Source: a bacterium
Lineage (GTDB): Bacteria; Electryoneota; B3-LCP
Length of the DNA stretch: 57,922 nucleotides
Reading direction: 5' to 3'
Assembly: GCA_026394195.1 (NCBI GenBank)
Contig: JAPKYS010000044.1
Location: 1 to 57,922 of the forward strand
Notes under the pieces: model-generated
Databases searched by the model: none
The model's input: only the letters and a program-made list of their open reading frames with translations
Told to the model about the DNA's origin: nothing
Program-made: the position numbers and the translations under genes
Part shown: positions 25,466 to 33,264 of the stretch, one piece after another
How the letters are laid out: each line of letters opens with the position of its first letter
Numbering within the stretch: the first letter of the stretch is position 1

Positions 25466-26326
25466 TCACCCAACAATCCCTTCCACCTGCCGGTGCGCGT
25501 GATAGCTTGATCGGACCAGTGGACCCGCCTCAACGTGATCGAAACCTTTCGCTCTGCCCACTTCCACCCAATGCGCAAACTCATCCGGGGTAACGTACCG
25601 AATCACCGGATGGTGTAAGGTCGACGGCTGAAGGTACTGCCCTATTGTCAGCAGCCGGCAGCCTGTGGAGAGAACGTCCGAAAATGCCTGGTCGACCTCG
25701 CCTGCAGTCTCGCCGAGCCCCAGCATCAAACCGGTTTTCGCTCGCAACCCTGCAGCCGCGGCGCGTTCCAGCACCTGCAGCGAACGTCGGTAATCGGCTT
25801 GCGGCCGCACAGTTGGATAAAGCGACGGTACCGTTTCAAGGTTATGGTTCAGGATATCTGGCTGCGCTTTGATTACGACTTCGAGTGCGGATTCATCTCC
25901 CTGGAAGTCAGGAATAAGGACCTCGATTTTACAGCTGGGAGCAGCATTTCGAATGGCTTTGATGGTGGCGGCAAAATGTGCAGCTCCGCCATCGGATAGG
26001 TCATCTCGAGTCACAGAAGTAATGACGGCATACTTCAGCTCGAGAGTCTGAACCGATTCTGCTACTCGACGGGGTTCGTCCTGATCAGATGGTTGAGGCT
26101 TACCGGTGGTAACGGCGCAAAAGGAGCAGTTGCGCGAACAGATGTCACCTAAGATCATGAAAGTGGCAGTGCGATTGCCCCAGCACTCCCCCAGGTTGGG
26201 ACAGCGCGCCGAACTGCACACGGTGTGCAAATTCTGGCTGCGGATCAGGTCGTGGACTTCCTTATAGGTGTCGCCGGAAGGGAGCCGCACTTTCAGCCAG
26301 GCTGGTTTTTTCTGAATGGAAGGCAT
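25466..26326 (-). CDS. lipA: Lipoyl synthase
   Basis: 286 residues. This radical-SAM enzyme inserts two sulfurs into protein-bound octanoyl groups, making the lipoyl cofactor of pyruvate and 2-oxoglutarate dehydrogenases and glycine cleavage. The auxiliary cluster motif is CX4CX5C (Cys37, Cys42, Cys48), the SAM cluster CX3CX2C (Cys63, Cys67, Cys70), and the C-terminal RSSYHA supplies the serine ligand. All key residues are present and the length is normal. No lipB is adjacent, so octanoyl supply must come from elsewhere. It stands alone with its own promoter. Confidence 0.97.
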   Translation of the reverse strand: MPSIQKKPAWLKVRLPSGDTYKEVHDLIRSQNLHTVCSSARCPNLGECWGNRTATFMILGDICSRNCSFCAVTTGKPQPSDQDEPRRVAESVQTLELKYAVITSVTRDDLSDGGAAHFAATIKAIRNAAPSCKIEVLIPDFQGDESALEVVIKAQPDILNHNLETVPSLYPTVRPQADYRRSLQVLERAAAAGLRAKTGLMLGLGETAGEVDQAFSDVLSTGCRLLTIGQYLQPSTLHHPVIRYVTPDEFAHWVEVGRAKGFDHVEAGPLVRSSYHAHRQVEGIVG

Positions 26327-26349
26327 AAGATTTTGCTTGGGATCGTATT

Positions 26350-26378
26350 AAAATACGAAAATGAAGGCCGAAAAACAA
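26350..26378 (-). promoter_or_regulatory. Promoter of lipA
   Basis: Read on the minus strand: TTGTTT (26378-26373), 17 bp, TATTTT (26355-26350), with the ATG 24 bases further on, giving a very short leader. Confidence 0.55.
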
Positions 26379-26411
26379 GCGACTCGCTAAACAAATTCCG
26401 ACGCGAGGGTC

Positions 26412-26440
26412 TTGACATGCGGCTGAATAATGATTATATT
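26412..26440 (+). promoter_or_regulatory. Promoter of tRNA-His
   Basis: TTGACA (26412-26417), 17 bp, TATATT (26435-26440). Consensus -35, the strongest-looking promoter in the window, as expected for a stable RNA. A run of G follows (26441-26445), which could allow stringent-type control. Confidence 0.75.
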
Positions 26441-26456
26441 GGGGGTTGCGAATTAT

Positions 26457-26531
26457 GGTGCGATTAGCTCAGCTGGTTAGAGCGCCTGACTGTGGCTCAG
26501 GAGGTCGGGGGTTCAAATCCCCTATCGCACC
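26457..26531 (+). tRNA. tRNA-His (GTG anticodon)
   Basis: A full cloverleaf: acceptor GTGCGAT/ATCGCAC, D arm GCTC..GAGC, anticodon stem CCTGA/TCAGG with loop CTGTGGC (anticodon GTG), T arm GGGGG TTCAAAT CCCCT. The extra G at -1 (26457) pairs with C73 (26531), the identity element of tRNA-His. CCA is not encoded, so it is added after transcription. Confidence 0.97.
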
Positions 26532-26548
26532 CTGCGGGGGCTATGCCC

Positions 26549-26593
26549 CTTTTCCGCCAAGTGCTGCGCGACTTGGCGCTGCATGAATAGGAA
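26549..26593 (+). ncRNA. 3' hairpin element, copy 2 (GCATGAA-tailed)
   Basis: Arms GCCAAGT/ACTTGGC around GCTGCGCG, then GCTGCATGAA. Same design as 6480-6526 with compensating arm changes. It follows the tRNA and precedes a terminator. Confidence 0.55.
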
Positions 26594-26597
26594 TAAC

Positions 26598-26630
26598 CAA
26601 AAGGGCGACCCACCGGGCCGCCCTTTTGTT
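26598..26630. terminator. Bidirectional terminator between tRNA-His and the ferritin-like gene
   Basis: AAAAGGGCG..CGCCCTTTT with inner CCC/GGG, flanked by A and T runs on both sides. It serves the tRNA unit and the convergent minus-strand gene ending at 26652. Confidence 0.85.
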
Positions 26631-26651
26631 TGACATACTAAAGAAGCTGGA

Positions 26652-27194
26652 TTATCCTTCGAAAATCGCCTTCTCATAATCCAGATACCACTGCTCCGGA
26701 TTTTCCAGGTAACCCAGAGTCTCCGATAACATGCGGTAGTGATAGCTTTCGAAATGGAACAACCAATCGTAGAATTTCCGAGCTGCCGGGAAAATGGTGA
26801 TCGCCAGACGCTCCTTATAGAAATTGGCAGCCTTGGTTTCCAGGTCCATGGCGTGCTTGTAGACCTGCAGGATGCTGGTATCCGGCGGGACATTCTTGGC
26901 GATCTTCTTATGAGCATCACCGAAAATGGTGTGCAGACGCTTCTTCAAATCTCCCGGAGCGTCAGGCAGCTTCACTGATCCGCCCGTAGGATCTTTCTTC
27001 AGGAATTCATAGAATTCCTTGATGAGGGCGATGTGTTCGTTTTCGTCTTGCGCCAAAGTGGCGAAGAATTTCTTGGCCACCGGATGCTGAGTACGCTCGG
27101 ATGAGTCTTTATAATATTGATAACCGTCCTCTTCGGTTTTCAAAGCGACAGCAAGCGCTTCCAGTTCTTCTTTTAACGCCGTATTTTCAGCCAC
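26652..27194 (-). CDS. Ferritin-like diiron (rubrerythrin-type) protein
   Basis: About 180 residues, a four-helix bundle with two carboxylate/histidine motifs. These are E-E-D near residue 19 with DENEH (ExxH) near 52, and E-T-K near 120 with FESYH (ExxH) near 150. They would bind two irons. The rubredoxin domain of true rubrerythrin is absent. Family members reduce peroxide or store iron in anaerobes. GTG 27194 is chosen because GGAGG lies five bases upstream; an earlier GTG at 27206 overlaps that site. The NFU gene ends 38 bp upstream, so the two are probably one operon, in keeping with a role in iron and oxidative stress. Confidence 0.85.
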   Translation of the reverse strand: MAENTALKEELEALAVALKTEEDGYQYYKDSSERTQHPVAKKFFATLAQDENEHIALIKEFYEFLKKDPTGGSVKLPDAPGDLKKRLHTIFGDAHKKIAKNVPPDTSILQVYKHAMDLETKAANFYKERLAITIFPAARKFYDWLFHFESYHYRMLSETLGYLENPEQWYLDYEKAIFEG

Positions 27195-27232
27195 GTAAAC
27201 CTCCACGGGGTTAGTTTAACGATCATTGGGGG

Positions 27233-27460
27233 TTATACTGATTCTACTGATTTTATTTCTGGGTGAGCTTCTTTCATGTATCGTTCGATACCCTGCTTCA
27301 AGGTAATTTGCGACATCGGACACCCTCCGCACATTCCGGTCAGGCGCACTTTGATCACACCATCATCACCGATTGACACCAACTCAACGTCTCCCCCATC
27401 TGCTTGCAGCGAAGGGCGTATCGTATCCAGGGTTGCCTGAATTTTACTCTGTTCCATCAT
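27233..27460 (-). CDS. NFU-type iron-sulfur scaffold
   Basis: 75 residues, just the NifU C-terminal domain. Its CGGCPMS motif (CxxC) holds a transient 4Fe-4S cluster across a dimer for delivery to target proteins. LipA, encoded close by, is a known client of NFU proteins in other organisms. The ATGATG start has AAGGAG just upstream. Length and sequence are typical; full-length NifU would also have a scaffold and a ferredoxin-like domain, both absent here. Confidence 0.92.
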   Translation of the reverse strand: MMEQSKIQATLDTIRPSLQADGGDVELVSIGDDGVIKVRLTGMCGGCPMSQITLKQGIERYMKEAHPEIKSVESV

Positions 27461-27518
27461 GAACTCCTTGTAAGTTTTTCAGTCAAAACGCTGCGGAATT
27501 CTTGGGTTACTTCGATTT

Positions 27519-27546
27519 ATTCTAGCATTATTTACTGAACTTGCAA
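27519..27546 (-). promoter_or_regulatory. Promoter of the NFU/ferritin-like operon
   Basis: Minus strand: TTGCAA (27546-27541), 16 bp, TAGAAT (27524-27519), leaving a leader of about 50 nt. Confidence 0.55.
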
Positions 27547-27581
27547 ATGAACAGATGGGTTCCAGTACTCATTTTCAATAA

Positions 27582-28610
27582 TCAGACCGCCAACGCCCGC
27601 AAAGGGGCGGGGATCGTTGCTCTAAGACTGCGAATTTCGTCCCGATTGACGGCGTTTTCGGGTTCAAGACCGCGCAAGACGTCGATCAAATTTCTGGCTG
27701 CCAGGAATGCCATTCGTTCACGGGTTTCTCGCGTCGCTGATCCGATGTGAGGCGTTAGAACTACGTGTTCGAGATCGCCAAGTTTTTTATGGATGCCGGT
27801 GGTGTCGACGTAAACGTCCAAACCCGCTCCGGCGATCCGTTTGCTGCGCAAAACCTCGATGAGTTCATCTTCACGGATCAATCCGCCACGGGCGATGTTG
27901 ATTAAAATGGCGCTCGGCTTCATCAGCTCTAGTTCCGTCTTGCCGATGCGGTTGTGAGTCTCTTCATTTAAGGGCATGGCCAGCACCAAAAAATCGCTGC
28001 GTCTGAACAGTTCGTCGAATTCGACCCAGCGGGCTCGACACTCCCGTTCGAAGGATTCCTTGCGGGAACGATTGCTGTAAATAACCCTTAAATTGAACCC
28101 GGTCGCACGCTGCCCGATGGCTTGACCAATACGTCCTACGCCCCAAATCCCGAGGGTTTTCCCGGAGAGTTCCGTCCCCAACAGCAGATCGTGCCGCCAG
28201 CCTGAATACTGACCCGACCTGACCATCCGGTCACCTTCGGGAATCCGGCGTGCTACAGCCAGAAGCAGCGCCCAGGCTAAATCTGCGGATGCGGCGGTCA
28301 GGACGTCCGGAGTATTGGTCACCCAGATACCCCGACGGTTGGCGGCGGCGAGGTCGATGTTATCGTATCCAACAGCCAGATTGGCGATAATTTTCAAATC
28401 GGAGGCTGCTTCGATCAGCTCGGCATCGACGAAATCCCGCAGAGTCAGGAAGAACCCATCCAATCCGGGTAACTGCTCTTCGATCATCCGTCGTGTGGCT
28501 AATTGACCGGTGGCATTGTAGGAGAAATCCAGATTTTCGTTCAAGTACTCCAATACCGCCGGAGGCGGATCGAACGACGCCCAGACTTTCGGTTTTATTA
28601 TTTCACTCAT
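27582..28610 (-). CDS. D-isomer-specific 2-hydroxyacid dehydrogenase, atypical active site
   Basis: 342 residues of the glyoxylate/hydroxypyruvate reductase and phosphoglycerate dehydrogenase superfamily, which interconverts 2-keto and D-2-hydroxy acids with NAD(P). The Rossmann motif GVGRIG is at ~157-162, catalytic Arg241 in NIARGG, and His288 in LTPHIGS. The catalytic Glu normally lies in a PEP-like motif about eight residues after AGLDV. Here the segment reads DVYVDTTGIHKK with Thr270 at that point; Asp269 is next to it. The His-Glu pair may be weakened or replaced by Asp. NRS (~180-182) after the second strand suggests a preference for NADP. The substrate is unknown. Confidence 0.85.
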   Translation of the reverse strand: MSEIIKPKVWASFDPPPAVLEYLNENLDFSYNATGQLATRRMIEEQLPGLDGFFLTLRDFVDAELIEAASDLKIIANLAVGYDNIDLAAANRRGIWVTNTPDVLTAASADLAWALLLAVARRIPEGDRMVRSGQYSGWRHDLLLGTELSGKTLGIWGVGRIGQAIGQRATGFNLRVIYSNRSRKESFERECRARWVEFDELFRRSDFLVLAMPLNEETHNRIGKTELELMKPSAILINIARGGLIREDELIEVLRSKRIAGAGLDVYVDTTGIHKKLGDLEHVVLTPHIGSATRETRERMAFLAARNLIDVLRGLEPENAVNRDEIRSLRATIPAPLRALAV

Positions 28611-28696
28611 CAGTGTCGTTTTCTAAATTACTAAAAACCGCCTGAGGAATCAAGCTTTATGTTAGGAATCACTCGAAAATCAGTTCTGGATTATTA

Positions 28697-28729
28697 TGCA
28701 AAAAGGGCAGCCCCCTCCCGCCGCCCTTT
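28697..28729 (-). terminator. Terminator after the peroxiredoxin gene
   Basis: On the minus strand AAGGGCGGC..GCTGCCCTT (one mismatch) is followed by TTTGC. It separates the peroxiredoxin from the dehydrogenase, so the latter needs its own promoter; none is obvious. Confidence 0.75.
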
Positions 28730-28746
28730 CTGGTTGTTCCGAAATC

Positions 28747-29298
28747 TTATTTTCCCAGTGTTTTTTCGCCGGGCTTCCAGTTTGCCTGGCAGAGTTCGCC
28801 GGTTTGGAGGGCGGCTAAAACTCTGATGATTTCGGAAGTGGATCGACCAATTCCCAAATCGTGCACCAACTGGTAACGCAAGGTGCCTTCGGGATCTATG
28901 ATAAAACAGCCCCGCAAAGCGATTCCCTGGTCTTCGATCAGTACCCCGTAGTCGCGGCTGATGCTATGGTTTAAATCAGCCAACAACGGGTAGTTTAGCT
29001 TCGCAAGAGCTGGAGTTTTCGACCAGGCTAAATGCGAATGTACACTGTCCGTCGAACAGCCTAATACCACGGCCCCTAATTTTTCAAATTCTGCTTTTTT
29101 ATCAGCAAAATCAGTGATTTCGGTCGGACAGACAAAGGTGAAGTCCAACGGATAAAAGAACAATACCACCCAGCGACCGCTGTAATCCGACAAAGATACG
29201 TCTTTGAAGTCACCGTTATAGAGCGCCTGAGTTTTGAATTGAGGCGCTTTTTGTCCTACTTGCAGATTGACGAAGAATTCCTCATCGTACATGCTCAT
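28747..29298 (-). CDS. 2-Cys peroxiredoxin (AhpC/TSA family)
   Basis: 183 residues. It reduces hydrogen and alkyl peroxides in the cytoplasm. Peroxidatic Cys57 lies in FTFVCPTE and resolving Cys170 in GELCQANW, the typical two-cysteine AhpC/Prx1 arrangement, with disulfide recycling by thioredoxin or AhpF. Neither reductase is in the window. GAGGAG lies eight bases before the ATG. A MITE-like element ends 25 bp upstream (29324), so the promoter lies beyond or within it. Confidence 0.95.
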   Translation of the reverse strand: MSMYDEEFFVNLQVGQKAPQFKTQALYNGDFKDVSLSDYSGRWVVLFFYPLDFTFVCPTEITDFADKKAEFEKLGAVVLGCSTDSVHSHLAWSKTPALAKLNYPLLADLNHSISRDYGVLIEDQGIALRGCFIIDPEGTLRYQLVHDLGIGRSTSEIIRVLAALQTGELCQANWKPGEKTLGK

Positions 29299-29323
29299 TA
29301 TCTGATCTCCTCGGTATTGTTAA

Positions 29324-29456
29324 GAGAGCGTTGAAAAATACTTTTACGCGTCATTGCGAGGAACGAAGTCCCAAAGCAATCCGGTAGAACCAAGCTACGA
29401 GATTGCTTCGCTACGTTCGCAATGACTTCTATTTTTATTGTTTTTCAACACTCTCT
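29324..29456. mobile_element. MITE-like element, 133 bp copy
   Basis: Complete copy with GAGAGCGTTGAAAAAT / TTTTTCAACACTCTC ends and the CATTGCGAG..GCAATGAC core. It lies in the leader or promoter of the peroxiredoxin gene. The bases 29457-29706 after it hold a CCGCGGAACGTTTGCCGCGG palindrome and no supported gene. Confidence 0.8.
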
Positions 29457-29706
29457 GTTAAAGCTGTCTTAAAAACCGGCAGCGCCCCGATCTAATTTTA
29501 TGGAGCGCTTCCGTCCTTATTTATATTCTAATACGCTTTGCGACCGCGGAACGTTTGCCGCGGCTCGAGTCATTAGATAATGACGCGGCGATTTCGGCGA
29601 GGCGTGTGGAAATGAAGCAGAAAAGGGTTGATTTCGGGGATGGAGTATTTTATCTTGGCAAAGGGCTTGGAAACTGCAGGATTAAACTAATACCGGGTAG
29701 GTGGGC

Positions 29707-31158
29707 ATGATGAGCAATAACTTCCCAAAAGCACAGCGCCACGTTCCCCAGGGAATCGTCGCCGGCATAATTATCTGGGTGTTGATATCAGTTGTGGCTC
29801 TTGTGGTCACATCCTGGATTTTCTGCAGCGGCGGCGGAGAGGAATTAGCTCGCTATCTGCTCGTAGGTCCGATTTCGGACACCTATCTTACCATGTTATC
29901 CGTAGCGTTCGCCTGGGCGCTTGCGGGGATTTTCCTGCTGCTTGTATATTTCCAGCGCATCAATTCCAAGAACATTATGACCGTCATCTGCTTTTTGGCG
30001 GTCTGTCTTCTCTATATCAACATCCTGCGGGAAAGAACGGAATACGGGGACGTTTCCGATTACGTTCAAGCTGCTTTCAACCTGGCGGCCGGAGAACCGC
30101 TTCACGCCAGATACCTCTACCCGCCTCTCTGGGCGATGATCCTGCAACCGCTCACGCCGCTGGGCGAAGGAGTGATATGGCGCTTTTGCTGGTTCCTGAA
30201 TTTACTGTCGCTGGGCGCCTTCTACTTTCTCCTGCAAAAACTGCTGCAAAAATACGGTTTTTCGCCGCGGTTGGCGGCTTTGACAACCTGCGCGTTTTTG
30301 ATGATAAACGTTCCGATCCTGAGGACACTTTGCTATGTTCAGGTCAATTTTCACGTAGCCAATTTGATCATGTTAAGCCTATTGCTTTATCCAAAATCCC
30401 GAATTGCCTCTGCCCTGGCGCTGAGTCTCGCGACCCACCTGAAGGTCTCTCCCCTCCTGTTGGTGCTCGGCTTCCTTCTCATCAAGGATTTCCGATGGAT
30501 CGCCTGGTATGTACTCAGCATGCTGGCAGTATTTTTCGCAACTGTTGCTATTGATGGCTTTACGCCATATCTTGACTTTTACAATAATCTGTTGCATATT
30601 TACAGTGCTAACCCGACCGCATTTCGCGAGAATTCCATCGATTCCTTCTTCCGGGCTTTAGCGCTATTTTTTAATATGGGGCAAGCTGCGATGGCGCTGT
30701 CGATAACGGTTACCAAAGCTGCGTTTGCATTGGTGACGTTCGCTGTAGCAAGGAGATGTATCAGACGGCGCACCTTCTACAATTCAAATGACCACGAGGC
30801 GGCTCTATATAATTCGACCCCGATATTGTTACTCCTGATGGTGATGATGTCGCCGCTGGTCTGGGAACACCACCCGGTGTTGCTAGCGCTTTCTTATCTG
30901 GTGCTCCTGCGCAACTTGACTTCCGCCAGGGTCTGGTTCTGGTACGGAGCCGCCTACTTTCTTGAGTTTCTGGTTCCGACCTTCGATCTTTTTCCCTGGT
31001 CCTACGGCAGGCTGCTCAGTCCGCTCATCATCCTGGGTTTGGCGTGGTCTCTATCGGAAAATGCTGCTCCTGCGGAGTTCTTTACGAAGGTTAACGACTG
31101 GCTGACCCGTCAGTTTCTACCTCCTGCGGCAGAAAAAGCCGAGGTGAAGTTGAATTGA
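29707..31158 (+). CDS. GT-C membrane glycosyltransferase (GT87/DUF2029-like)
   Basis: About 483 residues, roughly eleven membrane helices. The loop YGDVSDYVQAAFNLAAGEP carries the Asp of GT87 alpha-mannosyltransferases, followed by YLYPPLWAMILQPL, the characteristic Y-PP segment of that family. The C-terminal half contains MMSPLVWEHH, also seen in DUF2029 proteins (H near the donor site). It likely uses a polyprenyl-phosphate mannose or arabinose donor on the outer face of the membrane. The frame starts at GTG 29701, but the ATG at 29707 or 29710 follows a GGTAGGTG site. No partner genes are adjacent. Confidence 0.75.
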   Translation: MMSNNFPKAQRHVPQGIVAGIIIWVLISVVALVVTSWIFCSGGGEELARYLLVGPISDTYLTMLSVAFAWALAGIFLLLVYFQRINSKNIMTVICFLAVCLLYINILRERTEYGDVSDYVQAAFNLAAGEPLHARYLYPPLWAMILQPLTPLGEGVIWRFCWFLNLLSLGAFYFLLQKLLQKYGFSPRLAALTTCAFLMINVPILRTLCYVQVNFHVANLIMLSLLLYPKSRIASALALSLATHLKVSPLLLVLGFLLIKDFRWIAWYVLSMLAVFFATVAIDGFTPYLDFYNNLLHIYSANPTAFRENSIDSFFRALALFFNMGQAAMALSITVTKAAFALVTFAVARRCIRRRTFYNSNDHEAALYNSTPILLLLMVMMSPLVWEHHPVLLALSYLVLLRNLTSARVWFWYGAAYFLEFLVPTFDLFPWSYGRLLSPLIILGLAWSLSENAAPAEFFTKVNDWLTRQFLPPAAEKAEVKLN

Positions 31159-31277
31159 TTATGAAGCGTTAAATCGTCGTTATCCCGAACTCGAAGAGGT
31201 TTTCGAATCGGCTGAAGATTCTTGTTTTCGCGCCATTTACCTTCCAAGGGGCTTGGATCCCCAACTATTTACTTTTA
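31159..31277. other. Short intergenic stretch with a GGGGCTTGGATCCCC hairpin
   Basis: Between convergent genes. AAGGGGCTTGGATCCCC-type pairing near 31236-31258 may act as the terminator that follows the 3' hairpin element of the WD40 gene. Nothing else is supported. Confidence 0.35.
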
Positions 31278-31316
31278 TTCATGCAGCACAAGATCGCGAA
31301 GCATCTTGCGGAAAGA
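31278..31316 (-). ncRNA. 3' hairpin element, copy 3
   Basis: On the minus strand CGCAAGAT/ATCTTGTG around GCTTCGCG, then GCTGCATGAA. It lies just downstream of the WD40 gene, in its orientation. Confidence 0.5.
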
Positions 31317-31338
31317 GTGTCCGCCTATGGCGGATCAC
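31317..31338. repeat. Palindrome that contains a stop codon
   Basis: GTGATCCGCC/GGCGGACAC arms on the minus strand. The TGA stop of the WD40 gene (31337-31335) is part of the left arm, so the repeat supplies the stop or has grown around it. Confidence 0.6.
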
Positions 31339-33038
31339 TTCAGCAGCAACATCTTGCCGCTGCCAACCCAATCTCCGGCTGTCAAGCGGTAGACGTAAAT
31401 GCCGGAAGGTAAACCTGAACCGTCGAAGGTTATACGCTGAACTCCTTCGGGTAGACTCACCGCAGGCCGCGACCCTACGAAGCGTCCGTTGATATCGAAC
31501 ACCTGCACTGATACCCGCGCCGCTTCCGGCAGCGTGAACCGGATGGTGGTGGTCGGATTGAAGGGATTTGGAAAGTTCACGGGAGATTTGAATTGAGCTG
31601 GAATCAGGTCATTCGCGTTCGTATTCATTCCCTTCCAAGAAGTGTCCCAGGATGAGACTGAAACTCCCGATACGGCGCTGGTTGACTTCCGGAAAGTAAA
31701 GGAACTTGAATCGGCGATCTGGTTGGGATAAAAACCAACTTTGGCAGTGTAGGTGTAAGCTCCCGCCGGAGCACCGGTGGGAACGTTTTGAGTTCGCCTC
31801 CTGCTAAAAGTAGCGCCTTGTGCTAATTGAATCGTATCGGGTTTGACTGCCTGACGCAACAGACCGCCCGGACCTGTCACCGTAATCCAAGCATCGAATA
31901 CAGCCATGGCGGCTTCATGGTTCGTATATAAGACGTTAAAATCAAAAGAACCGCCATTAACCGGTATGATGATTGGCGGGTTGAATGCGGTCAACGTCAC
32001 CGAAATATCTGGCGGACTGAAGTAGGGATTGCTGGCGAGAGTCAGGTTACCAATGGGATCTCCGTAGGCAAAATATTGGTTGTTGGGTGAATAACTGATG
32101 CTGACTGCGCTAGCCAGATATGACTTGACCAGCTGGCCGTCAATGACCCGCCAAATTTTTATTTTAAGGATAAGATTCGGAGGCGGAGATTCTCTTCCGC
32201 AGGAAATCAGGTAGTTTCCATCCGTTGAAAATGCCAGATCACTCACCCAATCGCCGAAACCGGTAAGCGTTCTCACCAGGCTTCCATCCGGAACGCTCCA
32301 GAGCTTGATAACTGACCTCCCTGCCACGTCAAGACCGCCTTCGCCAGTCGCCAATAATTGGCTGTTCGGAGAAAATGCAACCACGCTGATATCGTCGGTG
32401 TGACCGTTTAACCTATCCAACAGCGCGCCGTTGTCGGCATCCCAAATCCTGGGAATGTTATCCACAGCTCCAGTGGCGATGTATTGCCCGTCGGGTGAAT
32501 AGGTCAGGTCCGTGATAGAGCTGCCGTTCTGAACATTGAAGATCAAGTGGCCGGATATGAACTCGTGCACTGTGAGTCGGCTGTTTATTCCGCCGCCACC
32601 CGAAGCGATGCGAGTCCCGTCGGGCGAAAAGGCTACGTGACTGCCGTCAAATTCATGAAGCAAATCGTGGCTGGAAATAGTCCAGCACTGCATCAATGCC
32701 TCCGGGGGATTCGGAGGGATCGTCGTGTTAAGATAGCCTGCGGCTAAATATTGACCATTCAAGGAATAGTCCACGGATAATATCCCCTCCTCGGCGGAAG
32801 AATTTATCTCAAAGTTATCCAGAAAACTTCCATTTTGGATTGACCAGATTTTAACGGGACTTAGATCATTGTAGGCTCCAGTCGCGATGGTTTGTCCATC
32901 AGGTGAAAACGATAATGCTACCACGTTGGAAGGGTGTGCCTGCACCTGCCAGATGATTTCGGGTGTTTCCTGAGCTTCGGCCTTGGCGAACAGAAGTAGA
33001 AGCAGACAGAAGGCATTGATCATATATGCAAATTTCAT
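31335..33038 (-). CDS. Secreted seven-bladed WD40 protein with sorting domain
   Basis: 567 residues. Signal peptide (MINAFCLLLLLFAKAEAQ), then seven WD40 blades (residues ~30-330; repeated SFSPDGQTIATG..VKIWS). Next comes an NPPIIIPVNGG domain (~345-460, the most diverged of five copies here), then a sorting domain from NFPNPFNPTTT to GKMLLLK. Extracellular WD40 propellers act as binding scaffolds. The sorting domain carries a decayed 28-bp palindrome at 31451-31478. GGGAGG lies five bases before the ATG. The upstream region (33039-33264) is AT-rich with no clear promoter. Confidence 0.8.
   Translation of the reverse strand: MKFAYMINAFCLLLLLFAKAEAQETPEIIWQVQAHPSNVVALSFSPDGQTIATGAYNDLSPVKIWSIQNGSFLDNFEINSSAEEGILSVDYSLNGQYLAAGYLNTTIPPNPPEALMQCWTISSHDLLHEFDGSHVAFSPDGTRIASGGGGINSRLTVHEFISGHLIFNVQNGSSITDLTYSPDGQYIATGAVDNIPRIWDADNGALLDRLNGHTDDISVVAFSPNSQLLATGEGGLDVAGRSVIKLWSVPDGSLVRTLTGFGDWVSDLAFSTDGNYLISCGRESPPPNLILKIKIWRVIDGQLVKSYLASAVSISYSPNNQYFAYGDPIGNLTLASNPYFSPPDISVTLTAFNPPIIIPVNGGSFDFNVLYTNHEAAMAVFDAWITVTGPGGLLRQAVKPDTIQLAQGATFSRRRTQNVPTGAPAGAYTYTAKVGFYPNQIADSSSFTFRKSTSAVSGVSVSSWDTSWKGMNTNANDLIPAQFKSPVNFPNPFNPTTTIRFTLPEAARVSVQVFDINGRFVGSRPAVSLPEGVQRITFDGSGLPSGIYVYRLTAGDWVGSGKMLLLK
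31451..31478. repeat. Decayed 28-bp palindrome inside the sorting domain
   Basis: Begins GTAG and ends CTAC on both strands and has exactly 28 bp, but the inner arms no longer pair well. It encodes VGSRPAVSLPEG at the loop after GRF, where 24827-24854 and 34472-34499 also sit. Confidence 0.6.
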
Positions 33039-33264
33039 TATTGCCTCCCAGCAATCAGATCACGGCGTCGGAACATCTTCGCCGCATAGAATCTACGACC
33101 AGATTCAGAGGTAAGTTGGAGAATGCGACATGGTATAACATATTATTTTCACAATGATTATAATAAAAAAGGTGGATAGTCATCCATCTTCTACTCACCG
33201 AGTTCGATCAAATAGCGATCAGGCTTTGATCATTATTTTCGTAGAAATTCCAGAGATTCAACTT

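Noticed and set aside
26457..26593. tRNA-His 3' end as an integration site for a mobile island
   Set aside because: No copy of the tRNA 3' end and no integrase is found; neighbours on both sides are housekeeping genes.
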